A stretch of DNA of 42,236 bases, taken from positions 1-42,236 of the forward strand of contig CACBLW010000012.1 in NCBI GenBank assembly GCA_902540265.1, read 5' to 3'. The notes under the pieces were generated by a model. That model saw only the letters and a program-made list of their open reading frames with translations, ran no database searches and was not told where the DNA came from. Positions 34,246 to 42,059 of this stretch are shown here, piece by piece (positions within the stretch are counted from its first letter, which is position 1; each line of letters starts with the position of its first letter). The translations under genes were made by a program, and so were the position numbers. The DNA is from an uncultured Alphaproteobacteria bacterium. GTDB lineage: Bacteria > Pseudomonadota > Alphaproteobacteria > HIMB59 > GCA-002718135.

Positions 34246-35136
34246 TTATGAATTAATATCTAATCTCTTTCTTGTAATTTCTTTATTTAATTGAAGTTCT
34301 CTATAAGAAATTAAGATAACACTGCAAAATATAACCGATGCACCTAACCAGGTATATAAATCTGGTTTATCACTAAAAACAAAATAACCGATTACTGAAG
34401 ACAAAACTAAACCCAAAAATGAATAAGGTTGAGTCATTGAGACATCAACTAATTTATAAGCATGATTTAAAGCTATATGCAAGATTGTACCAGACATTGC
34501 TGCACATAAAATGAAAATGATAGTTTTTAAATTTGGCTGATCCCAAAAATAAATAACTAATGGCAATGAAAATAAGCTCATGTAAAGATATTGGTGTGAT
34601 AATATCGTTATAGCACTGTCATCCTTAGATACCTTTTTTGTTAAAATAATTACTACAGACCATATTAATGAAGACGTTAGCGCCATATATATGCCAATAG
34701 AAATATCTACGATGCCTGGTCTTAAAATGATTAAAACACCTAAAAATCCAATTATTAATGCTAAAGATCTATATAAATATATTTTTTCTTTTAAAAATAT
34801 TACTGCAAGAATTGTAACCAATAAAGGTACTACAAAATGTATAGCTGTTATTTTTTCTAAAGGCAGAATAGCTAATGCTGCAAATCCCAAAAGCATAGCA
34901 GGTAAATTTAATACTGATCTTAAGATATGTATTTTTAAGTTTGAAGTATTGAAAACCTTAAACTTAGTTTTAAGAATGTATGGTATTATAATTAAAAAAC
35001 CAAAAAAAAATCTTAAAAAACCAGTGGTAAATACGTTTAATTCTTCTTGAGCTAGTTTAATAAAAGTTCCCATTAATGTTCCAAAAATTATTGATATAAT
35101 TATTAGAAGAATTGCAAATTGATTTTTATTTAACAA
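34246..35136 (-). CDS. EamA/DMT-superfamily transporter
   Basis: A 296-residue inner-membrane protein with ten hydrophobic segments in two EamA repeats; the second starts near residue 145 (SIGIYMALTSSLIWSVVIILTKK). Motifs typical of the family include FFFGFLIIIPYIL, AIHFVVPLLVTILAVIFLKEKI and QPYSFLGLVLSSVIGYFVFSDKPD. It probably exports or imports a small metabolite. Being upstream of the TTC38/lactonase/dehydrogenase genes on the same strand, it may move a related sugar or acid. The start is TTG at 35136, the only plausible start after the preceding in-frame stop. Confidence 0.88.
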   Translation of the reverse strand: MLNKNQFAILLIIISIIFGTLMGTFIKLAQEELNVFTTGFLRFFFGFLIIIPYILKTKFKVFNTSNLKIHILRSVLNLPAMLLGFAALAILPLEKITAIHFVVPLLVTILAVIFLKEKIYLYRSLALIIGFLGVLIILRPGIVDISIGIYMALTSSLIWSVVIILTKKVSKDDSAITILSHQYLYMSLFSLPLVIYFWDQPNLKTIIFILCAAMSGTILHIALNHAYKLVDVSMTQPYSFLGLVLSSVIGYFVFSDKPDLYTWLGASVIFCSVILISYRELQLNKEITRKRLDINS

Positions 35137-35233
35137 AAGAAAACCAAAATAAAAAAGAATTTATATCTAAGATAACACATTTATTCCTTATTTATATCAA
35201 TATTAAAACAATATTTAGAAATACATAATAAAT

Positions 35234-35320
35234 GTGGCACTTATTAAAAGAATAGTTCTTTTTTTCATTTCATTATTTTTAATAATAATTCTTCTTGTGG
35301 GTGCCACAAGTTCATTTTAA
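35234..35320 (+). CDS. Possible 28-residue hydrophobic peptide
   Basis: A GTG at 35234 opens a frame reading MALIKRIVLFFISLFLIIIL and ending after GATSSF with TAA at 35320, 9 bases before yjbQ. It is a single hydrophobic segment with a basic N-terminus, like a small inner-membrane peptide. No Shine-Dalgarno sequence is seen. The GTG lies in one arm of an 8-bp inverted repeat (35233-35240 and 35301-35308), so the region may instead be a regulatory element. Confidence 0.3.
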   Translation: MALIKRIVLFFISLFLIIILLVGATSSF

Positions 35321-35329
35321 AATTATATA

Positions 35330-35749
35330 ATGATAAATTTACAAGATGAATTGATTATTCATACAAAAGGTCAAGGAATGTATGAAATAACAAATATAAT
35401 AAATAATTGGATTACAAAGAACACAATCAATAAAGGTCAATTAAATTTATTTATACAACATACATCGGCATCACTAACAATTATGGAAAATGCAAGTTCT
35501 GATGTTCTAGAAGATATAAATTCTTTTTTTAAGAAAATTGTACCTGAAGACGCATCATTATACAAACATGGTTATGAAGGAGATGATGATATGCCATCAC
35601 ATATAAAGAGTATGTTAACACAAACGTCACTTACAATACCTATACAAAATAAAAATCTCCTACTAGGAACTTGGCAAGGAATTTATCTTATTGAACATAG
35701 GTACAACAGTTTTAAAAGAAATTTAATTATAAGTTTTGTAGGGATTTAA
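35330..35749 (+). CDS. yjbQ: YjbQ (UPF0047) family protein
   Basis: A 139-residue protein, the usual length for YjbQ/UPF0047. The signature is IQHTSASLTIMENASSDVLEDI near residues 44-65, followed by YKHGYEGDDDMPSHIKSML and LLLGTWQGIYLIEHR. The conserved His in QHTSAS, the His in PSHIK and the C-terminal Glu-His form the metal site. A weak thiamine-phosphate synthase activity has been reported for family members; the real role is unsettled. Convergent with the MFS gene, with 2 bases between stops. Confidence 0.93.
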   Translation: MINLQDELIIHTKGQGMYEITNIINNWITKNTINKGQLNLFIQHTSASLTIMENASSDVLEDINSFFKKIVPEDASLYKHGYEGDDDMPSHIKSMLTQTSLTIPIQNKNLLLGTWQGIYLIEHRYNSFKRNLIISFVGI

Positions 35750-35751
35750 AA

Positions 35752-36906
35752 TTATTTTTTTCTTACACTATAAAGAAACAAACTTGTATTAACAAACCAA
35801 ATAAAACATAAAACTTGAACATTAAAAGTTAATCCAAAATAATCAGCAGAAAAACCAACTATAGCAGGACCTATCAAAAAACCTCCCATTGCTAAAGTAC
35901 TTAAATTAGCTGCTGTAGTGTTTATGTTTTGCGTTGATTGTCTGAGAGCAAATCTTATTACAACTGGATAAAAATTAGAAGAGCATAATCCTATCAAAAA
36001 TATACCAAATAATATTATATAAGGGTTCATAGTTAATATTGAAAGAAAAAATAAAAAACAACCAATTAAACCTAAATAAGCTCCAACAAATTTTTCATTT
36101 ACTAATTTTATCAAATAAGATCCTAAAAATCTTCCAATTGACTCTCCCGACCCCCAGGCAACAACAGCTAAACTTGCAAGAAATAATGTTGTTTTTAATT
36201 CTTTCTCAAACCAAACTGCAGACCAATCGCCAACAATTCCAACAGAGGCATAAAATACAAATAAGTAAATACCAAAAATTAATATTTTTAATTCTGGTAA
36301 TTTAAATTTTTCAGATTTATCAATACTATCTTTCTCTCTAGGAAATCCATATTGATGAATTAGAAAAAAGCCAATCAATCCCAAAAAAGATAATAAAATA
36401 AATAAATTATATGTAGAGAAATTCATAAATTGCCATAACGATGAGAAAATTGCACCGCACAGAAAACCAAAACTTAAAAATGCTCCCCAAAGAGGTTGTA
36501 AAATTTTATTTGTTTCTCTTTCAGCGATTCCTGTAATTGCTGTACATGTAGTAAAAAAAAGACCGACACCAAAACCACAAGGCAAAGAAGCAAGTAAGAA
36601 ATGAAAAGAATTTTGAGAATTAATCAAAATTATTGGAAACAATGAAAAAATTAAAATGCCTATTGATAGTGTGTTTTTAGAACCAATTTTTGGGATGATT
36701 AATCTTCCTGCAAATTGACTAAATATTATTTGAATACCAGATAAGATCATAAAAAAGAAACCTAAAGATGTACTAGGCATCCCTATTTTATTCATAAAAT
36801 ATGGAAGATGAGCAATTGTATTACCCCACATAAACAAGGGCATATAAATTGCTATACATGCACTTAAAAAACCTCTTAAGTAAATATTAATAAAATATTC
36901 TTTCAT
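35752..36906 (-). CDS. MFS transporter
   Basis: A 384-residue major-facilitator protein with about twelve spans. The loop 2-3 region is IFSQFAGRLIIPKIGSKNTL, a variant of the MFS motif A, and the helix after it contains CGFGVGLFFTTCTAITGIAERE. The layout resembles the YbjJ/FucP-like branch; the substrate is unknown. A conserved acidic residue occurs in SVGIVGDWSAVWF. It is divergent from the cupin gene over 154 bases. Confidence 0.88.
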   Translation of the reverse strand: MKEYFINIYLRGFLSACIAIYMPLFMWGNTIAHLPYFMNKIGMPSTSLGFFFMILSGIQIIFSQFAGRLIIPKIGSKNTLSIGILIFSLFPIILINSQNSFHFLLASLPCGFGVGLFFTTCTAITGIAERETNKILQPLWGAFLSFGFLCGAIFSSLWQFMNFSTYNLFILLSFLGLIGFFLIHQYGFPREKDSIDKSEKFKLPELKILIFGIYLFVFYASVGIVGDWSAVWFEKELKTTLFLASLAVVAWGSGESIGRFLGSYLIKLVNEKFVGAYLGLIGCFLFFLSILTMNPYIILFGIFLIGLCSSNFYPVVIRFALRQSTQNINTTAANLSTLAMGGFLIGPAIVGFSADYFGLTFNVQVLCFIWFVNTSLFLYSVRKK

Positions 36907-37060
36907 TTACTATCTCATCAAAAAAAATTAATTTATAAATAAATTTTATACTTAATTATAAATAGAAATTAATATTATTATGTTATTTTATTACATATAG
37001 ATATTTTTATAAAAATAATGTTAATATAATTTAATAGTAAGAAATAATTGGAGATTTATA

Positions 37061-37423
37061 ATGTCTAATGTAATGAGAAAATCATTTTCTGAAGGAAAAA
37101 TTAAAACTCCAGATAAAGCTCATTCATCCACAGTAACTTTAGGTAATGTAACATTAAGCAAAACAACTTTACAGCCTGGTTGGAGTTGGAGCTCATGTAT
37201 TAAACCAATTGTAGTAACAGATAGTTGTCAAGCTGGGCATGTTGGTGTTGTAGTACAAGGTGAGATGAAAGTAAAACATGATGATGGATCAGAAGATTAT
37301 TTTAAGGCAAGTGATGCTTACTATTTAGCTCCTGGTCATGATGGTTGAATTGTAAGTGATGATGAATTTATATCTTATGAGTTTACATCAGATCAAAAAG
37401 ATTTTGGTCCTTGGAAAAAATAA
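37061..37423 (+). pseudogene. Cupin-domain protein interrupted by an in-frame TGA at a Trp position
   Basis: An ATG at 37061 with GGAG upstream starts a small cupin: LQPGWSWSSCIKPIVVTDSC, HVGVVVQGEMKVKHDDGSEDYF and DAYYLAPGHDG. At 37346-37348 a TGA interrupts it; the same frame then continues IVSDDEFISYEFTSDQ and on to TAA at 37423, for 120 codons in all. Close relatives have P-G-H-D-[AG]-W-V-V-G-D-E at this place, so the TGA replaces the Trp codon TGG. Other Trp codons in this gene are TGG, and TGA is a functional stop for many genes here. A nonsense mutation, read-through or a sequence error are the options. Confidence 0.85.
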
Positions 37424-37431
37424 TATTATAA

Positions 37432-37459
37432 GTGATTGGTTTGTTAATAAACCAATCAC
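37432..37459. terminator. Terminator hairpin between the cupin and PhyH genes
   Basis: GTGATTGGTTT (37432-37442) and AAACCAATCAC (37449-37459) form a perfect 11-bp stem with a 6-base loop, followed by CTAAATTTTTAT on the plus strand and TTATAATATTATTTTTT on the minus strand. It lies 8 bases after the cupin stop and 46 bases from the end of the convergent gene, so it can serve both. The preserved terminator suggests that the cupin gene was recently functional. Confidence 0.85.
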
Positions 37460-37505
37460 CTAAATTTTTATAAATATATTATCTTTAATTTTCTGTTAAT
37501 ATAAT

Positions 37506-38285
37506 TTAATTTTTTCTAATTATTTTATTATAATGATTATTAAGTTCGAGAAGATGTTGATAAGCATCATGGTCAAAATCATCCTTAGCTATTTTGTCTG
37601 TTTTAAAATGTTTATATTGATCCTCACCTCTTACACAAATAGCACTATCATTTTTGCTTTTTAATTGTTTCATATCTGTAGAAATAAATTGGAAATTTAA
37701 TCCTATTCTTCGATCATTACTAGAATTGGGTTGAGATGCGTGTAATGTTAAACCATGATGAAAGGAAACTTCACCAGGTTCTAGGGGGCATGAAACTGCA
37801 TTATTAATATCAATATCTTTTACAGTTTGACCTCTTAATAAAACATTATTTTTATCTTCAGTTGAATGATGTTCAAAAAAACCATTTTTATGAGAACCTG
37901 GTATCATCTGCATACACCCACTTTGATCATTAGTTTTTGATAAAGCAAGCCATGCACTAACTTGTTTTTCATTATTATCAAAACCCCAATAGGTAAGATC
38001 TTGATGCCAACTTACATGTGTTTTTGTATTTGGTTCTTTTATTATAAAAGTTGCATTATATAATAATATATTTTTACCAATTATTTCTTCTACAAAATCA
38101 AGCAAAATTTTATTAATAGCTATTTCATACACCCATTTCATTATTGTATAAGTTTTTACAATATAATGAAGTTTACCTAGTTTTTTTTCTGTGTCTTCTA
38201 GTTTGCTTCTAAAAAAATTTGCTTCTTTTGTGTTATAAATTTTCAATGGTGAGAAATAACCATTACGTTCATAAAAATCTTTCAT
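37506..38285 (-). CDS. Phytanoyl-CoA dioxygenase (PhyH) family protein
   Basis: A 259-residue Fe(II)/2-oxoglutarate-dependent dioxygenase. The iron ligands are His and Asp in THVSWHQDLTYW and the distal His in FHHGLTLHASQPN; the 2-oxoglutarate-binding Arg follows in NDRRIGLNFQF. These, with the start MKDFYERNGYFSPLKIY, match PhyH proteins that hydroxylate small molecules or lipids. The substrate is not identifiable; relatives of this length include ectoine and halogenase-like enzymes, but no ectoine genes are near. Divergent from the deacetylase-like gene. Confidence 0.88.
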   Translation of the reverse strand: MKDFYERNGYFSPLKIYNTKEANFFRSKLEDTEKKLGKLHYIVKTYTIMKWVYEIAINKILLDFVEEIIGKNILLYNATFIIKEPNTKTHVSWHQDLTYWGFDNNEKQVSAWLALSKTNDQSGCMQMIPGSHKNGFFEHHSTEDKNNVLLRGQTVKDIDINNAVSCPLEPGEVSFHHGLTLHASQPNSSNDRRIGLNFQFISTDMKQLKSKNDSAICVRGEDQYKHFKTDKIAKDDFDHDAYQHLLELNNHYNKIIRKN

Positions 38286-38516
38286 TATTTAAATATTATT
38301 AAAATTGGTTATTTATTCAATAAAAATTAACAATGAAAAAACCAACTAAACAAATAATTAATAAATCAAATATTAAAATAAATTCCATATGGTTGTGACA
38401 CTAATACTTTATGGATAGAATACATTTACTCACTAAATATATATTGGTAGATTAGTGCCACATAACCTATGTACATATTAATTTAGGCATAAATTGAGTT
38501 AAAAAGAGGCAAATTT
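38286..38516. promoter_or_regulatory. Divergent intergenic region with a long imperfect inverted repeat
   Basis: These 231 bases separate the PhyH and deacetylase-like genes. The left arm GGTTGTGACACTAAT (38391-38405) pairs with ATTAGTGCCACATAACC (38451-38467): 4 pairs, a 2-base bulge, 3 pairs, one A-C mismatch and 7 pairs, with a 45-base loop. It could be an RNA hairpin in the leader of the deacetylase gene or two operator half-sites. AAGAGG lies shortly before the ATG at 38517. The rest is plain A/T-rich sequence. Confidence 0.45.
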
Positions 38517-39425
38517 ATGAAAAAAATCAGTTGGGTAACACATGAAGATTATGACATTTCTCTGCCAGAAAATCATAAATTTACTGCCAGTAAGTTTTCA
38601 GATTTGTATAATGAATTAAAAAAATTAGATTTTTATCATCGTGCAAACATTCTCAGTCCTCAAAAAGCAAGTGTTGATGAGCTTTCTATATGCCATGATT
38701 TGGATTACATATTAAAAATTAAAAATGGTGGTTTATCCGATAAAGAAATAAGAAGATTGGGTTTTAAATGGTCCGAAACACTTTCTAATCGTTCATTTTT
38801 AGCAGTTAACGGAACTTTATTAACATGCAAAGAAGCAATTAAGAATGGTATTGCAAATCATTTAGCTGGTGGCACACATCATAGTCATAGAGATTTTGGT
38901 TCAGGATATTGCGTTTTTAATGATATGGCTTATGCTTCATTACACTTGATAAGAGAACAACTAGTTAAAAAAATATTAATTTTTGATACCGATGTACATC
39001 AAGGAGATGGTACAGCTTCAATCCTTAAAGATAATAATGAAATTTTTACATGTTCTATTCATTGTAAAAATAATTTTCCGTTTAGAAAATCAATAAGTGA
39101 CATGGATGTTGAATTAGATGATAATTTAGAAGATGATGAGTATTTGAAAATATTAAATCAAACTCTTAATAGTTGTATAAAAAATTTTAATCCAGATTTG
39201 GTAATATTTGATACTGGAGTTGATATTCATGAGAATGATAAATTAGGAAATTTAAAAATAACAACTGCAGGATTATTAAAAAGAGATATTACAGTACTAG
39301 AATTTTTTAAGAATAAGTCAATTCCCATTGCAACAGTAATAGGTGGCGGATATTCAAATGATAAATTAGAGTTAGCTAAAAGACACAGTTTAATTTTTAA
39401 AGCTACATCGATAGTTTTTAACTAA
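38517..39425 (+). CDS. Histone-deacetylase-fold hydrolase
   Basis: A 302-residue protein of the histone deacetylase superfamily (AcuC/acetylpolyamine amidohydrolase/HDAC). The tandem active-site histidines are His121-His122 in AGGTHHSHRDFGSGYCVFND; zinc ligands are Asp159 and His161 in FDTDVHQGDGTAS, with the third Asp in FDTGVDIHENDKLG. The final Tyr site is replaced by a Gly-rich IGGGYSND, which provides a Tyr. Such bacterial enzymes remove acetyl groups from small amines or proteins. The length suits the short class IV-like bacterial forms. It overlaps the convergent gene by 4 bases. Confidence 0.9.
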   Translation: MKKISWVTHEDYDISLPENHKFTASKFSDLYNELKKLDFYHRANILSPQKASVDELSICHDLDYILKIKNGGLSDKEIRRLGFKWSETLSNRSFLAVNGTLLTCKEAIKNGIANHLAGGTHHSHRDFGSGYCVFNDMAYASLHLIREQLVKKILIFDTDVHQGDGTASILKDNNEIFTCSIHCKNNFPFRKSISDMDVELDDNLEDDEYLKILNQTLNSCIKNFNPDLVIFDTGVDIHENDKLGNLKITTAGLLKRDITVLEFFKNKSIPIATVIGGGYSNDKLELAKRHSLIFKATSIVFN

Positions 39426-39829
39426 TTACATTTAGAAATAACTGCTTGTATAGACTTATCATTATAGAGATATTCAAAGCAATAATTTTTAAAAGAATTA
39501 AAATGATCCTTTATAATTTTTAAATTTTCTTTTTTATGATCAAAATAAATATATTCAAACTTAATTTTTTTAACGATGTTATTAGAAAATATTGGCATTG
39601 TAATTATTTCACCATCTTTAAATATTGTTTTTAAATTAAACGTATCAGATTCATTATCCACTTTAGCAAATGAATTTTTTTTTATTAGAAAAAGAACATT
39701 TTCATTCCAATCATTTTTTTGAAATTCAAAAAGGATATTTAAATCATTAAGATTTATTAATTTATTAGAATCTATGGCTTTAGTATTTAATGATACAAAA
39801 ATTAAACATAAAAAGAGTAGTTTTTTCAT
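39422..39829 (-). CDS. Hypothetical secreted protein, 135 residues
   Basis: Family not recognised. Residues 1-18 form a clear Sec signal peptide (MKKLLFLCLIFVSLNTKA). The mature part is a Lys/Asn/Phe-rich, alternating beta-like sequence with two Cys near the C-terminus (KNYCFEYLYND and ISKCN) that could form a disulfide. Likely a periplasmic protein. It is a single gene between the deacetylase-like gene and the EamA transporter. Confidence 0.65.
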   Translation of the reverse strand: MKKLLFLCLIFVSLNTKAIDSNKLINLNDLNILFEFQKNDWNENVLFLIKKNSFAKVDNESDTFNLKTIFKDGEIITMPIFSNNIVKKIKFEYIYFDHKKENLKIIKDHFNSFKNYCFEYLYNDKSIQAVISKCN

Positions 39830-39897
39830 AAAAACAAGTGTGATTTAAAGTATGATACTGATAGATATATTATTTATCTATTTATTTTCAAATATTT

Positions 39898-40752
39898 ATG
39901 AAAACTAGAAATAAAGGTCTTATATTATCATTTATTGGAGTTTTAATACTTAGCCCTGACAGTTTATTAATTAGATTAGTAGATTTAGATGATTTTAGTT
40001 TAATATTTTATAGAAGCGCTTTACCGATTGTAACAATATTAATTTTTCTTATTTATACATACCAAGAATCATTTCTTAAATCATTTTATCTGATTGGTGT
40101 ACCAGGAATAATATACGCTATTCTTTATGCTATAACTCATATTTGTTTTGTATATTCAATTCAGAACACTGCTGTAGCAAATACACTAGTGTTAATTGCT
40201 TCCGCGCCAATTTTTGCAGCTTTATTTTCAGTTTTCATACTTAAAGAAATACCTAGTCTTTTTACGTGGATAGTAATCATAATAGCAATGTTAGCGATGA
40301 TAATAATTGGTGTAGGAAGCTTTACAACTACTGGGTTATACGGAGATTTAATGGCTCTTGTTGTGGCCATAGGTATGGGTTTTAGTATGGTTCTTGTAAG
40401 GTTATTTAAAAATAAAGATTTAGTACCAGCTTGTTTATTGGGATGCTTAATTTCAGCAATTTATGCTCTTCCATTTGGTATCAATTTTAATTTAAATAAT
40501 GATCAATTTATTTTGATTATAATTATGTGCTTAATAATTTTACCAATACCATTTATGATTATGACGATTTCTCCTAAATTTGCTCCTGCACATGAAGTAG
40601 CTTTAATTTTTTTACTTGAAAGTGTTTTAGGAACAACATGGGTTTGGTTTGTTATTAAAGAAGTTCCTCCATTGAATACAATAATTGGTGGTATTTTGTT
40701 ACTAGGATCAGTTGCTATATTTATTTATCAAACAACTAGAAAATCAAATTAA
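39898..40752 (+). CDS. EamA/DMT-superfamily transporter
   Basis: A 284-residue ten-span membrane protein with two EamA repeats: LIFYRSALPIVTILIFLIY and ANTLVLIASAPIFAALFSVFILKEIPS in the first, MALVVAIGMGFSMVLVRLFKNKDL and ALIFLLESVLGTTWVWFVIKEVPP in the second. Substrate unknown; drug/metabolite exporters of this type often move amino acids or osmolytes. Its stop is one base from the stop of the convergent EamA gene. Confidence 0.88.
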   Translation: MKTRNKGLILSFIGVLILSPDSLLIRLVDLDDFSLIFYRSALPIVTILIFLIYTYQESFLKSFYLIGVPGIIYAILYAITHICFVYSIQNTAVANTLVLIASAPIFAALFSVFILKEIPSLFTWIVIIIAMLAMIIIGVGSFTTTGLYGDLMALVVAIGMGFSMVLVRLFKNKDLVPACLLGCLISAIYALPFGINFNLNNDQFILIIIMCLIILPIPFMIMTISPKFAPAHEVALIFLLESVLGTTWVWFVIKEVPPLNTIIGGILLLGSVAIFIYQTTRKSN

Positions 40753-40753
40753 T

Positions 40754-41596
40754 TTAAGTTTTTCTATTCTCTCTAATGAAAATATAAATACCGCTAAATA
40801 CTATTAAGGATAAGCCTAAATAAATCCAAATATCTGGCAGATCACCAAAAAAAATATAACCAACTAATATATTTGTAGATATTTCAAAATAACCCAAAGG
40901 TGCTAATTTAGAAGCCTCACCAAGCCTTAAAGATAAAATAATTAAAAAATGTGCTAGAGCTCCAATAGAAGCTAACAAAATTAATAATAGTAATTGTCTC
41001 AAATCTATATTTGTCCAATAATAAGGTAAAATTAATGAAATTAATATACAGCCTACAACACCGGTAAAAAGCAATGTAACTACAGGACTATCAATAAATG
41101 ATAACTTACGTGTGTATATTATATAAAATGCATAAGCTGTTCCTGCACCAATAGCTGAAATAGAAGCAAAATTGATTTCTAAAAATCCTGGTCTTATGAT
41201 TATTAAAACACCAATAAAACCAATGATAACTGCAGACCAACGATGAATACCTACTTTTTCTTTTAAATAAAATATTGATAAAATTGTTACTATTATTGGA
41301 GAAACAAAAGCAAGAGTTAAAGCTTGAGCTAAAGATATAATTGAAATTGCATAAAAGAAAAACACAGTTGAGAGGAATAAAAAAAATCCCCTAAATAGCT
41401 GTACTGAAATATTTTTAGGAAACTTAATTTCTTTTCTAAAAAAAATTAAAGCTATAGGAAAACTTACTAAAATCATAAAAAAATATCTACCCCAAATAAT
41501 TTGAATAAAATGCATTTCAGAAGATAGGTATTTAGCTATACCATCCATAAAAGGTAATAAAAGCCAACCGGATATATTAAGGATATAAGCTAGCAT
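40754..41596 (-). CDS. EamA/DMT-superfamily transporter
   Basis: A 280-residue ten-span membrane protein. Typical motifs are IIWGRYFFMILVSFPIALIFF, QALTLAFVSPIIVTILSIFYLKEKVG and ILVGYIFFGDLPDIWIYLGLSLI. It starts ILNISGWLLLPFMDGIAKYLSS, as in the RarD/YdcZ-like subgroup close to the copy at 34246. It lies 8 bases after the zinc-ribbon gene on the same strand and is probably co-transcribed with it. Confidence 0.88.
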   Translation of the reverse strand: MLAYILNISGWLLLPFMDGIAKYLSSEMHFIQIIWGRYFFMILVSFPIALIFFRKEIKFPKNISVQLFRGFFLFLSTVFFFYAISIISLAQALTLAFVSPIIVTILSIFYLKEKVGIHRWSAVIIGFIGVLIIIRPGFLEINFASISAIGAGTAYAFYIIYTRKLSFIDSPVVTLLFTGVVGCILISLILPYYWTNIDLRQLLLLILLASIGALAHFLIILSLRLGEASKLAPLGYFEISTNILVGYIFFGDLPDIWIYLGLSLIVFSGIYIFIRENRKT

Positions 41597-41604
41597 TAAT
41601 TTAA

Positions 41605-42000
41605 TTAAAAGGCATCAGGATCACAAATTTTGCAAACTAAGTTACCTACTCCTTTTTGAGGATTATATGTTTGGTAAAAAATATCTTTTGATTGAATATT
41701 TTTTTCATACAAATATTTTTCAATTTCCCAATAAAAACGATAACATCTTGAGCATTTTGGAGCGTCTAACTTATGAGCTGGTTTATAAATATTAATCCAT
41801 AATTTGTGAAATTTATCTAAATTTTTTATATTAATATTTTCAGATATATTTGTTGGAATATCCATAAAGCATGTAGAACATTGTATTTCTGCAACAACAT
41901 CTTTATATGGTCCTTCAAAATATTTTTTCCCCATTGTTGTTTTAGATTTATATTTATTGGAATTACAGTTTGGGCAATGAAAATTTATATCTTTTTGCAT
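41605..42000 (-). CDS. Zinc-ribbon protein of unknown function, 131 residues
   Basis: No named family recognised. Four C-x-x-C knuckles are present: CPNC near residue 9, CSTC near 41, CSRC near 83 and CKIC near 126. Four pairs can bind two zinc ions, so two zinc-ribbon domains joined by a helical stretch (NIKNLDKFHKLWINIYKP) are likely. Possible roles are nucleic-acid binding or a structural adaptor; neither is shown. It heads a two-gene unit with the EamA transporter and is divergent from another EamA gene over 59 bases. Confidence 0.65.
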   Translation of the reverse strand: MQKDINFHCPNCNSNKYKSKTTMGKKYFEGPYKDVVAEIQCSTCFMDIPTNISENINIKNLDKFHKLWINIYKPAHKLDAPKCSRCYRFYWEIEKYLYEKNIQSKDIFYQTYNPQKGVGNLVCKICDPDAF

Positions 42001-42059
42001 AAAAAACTATAGAGAAATTTTCTTATCACTTATAGATGTATAATAATATACTTTTTGTT

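Noticed and set aside
36039..36305. An 88-codon plus-strand frame inside the MFS gene.
   Set aside because: It is antisense to a clear MFS transporter and has a low-complexity Gln/Leu/Lys composition.
37061..37423. A variant genetic code with TGA read as Trp.
   Set aside because: TGA ends several genes exactly where the next begins (117-120, 8751-8754, 31149-31152) and ends others at 15442, 15948, 19170 and 25474, while Trp is TGG elsewhere, including in this cupin.
38333..38398. A 21-codon frame starting with ATG at 38333 in the PhyH/deacetylase gap.
   Set aside because: It consists of Lys/Asn/Ile codons typical of random A/T-rich sequence, has no ribosome binding site, and runs into the inverted repeat.
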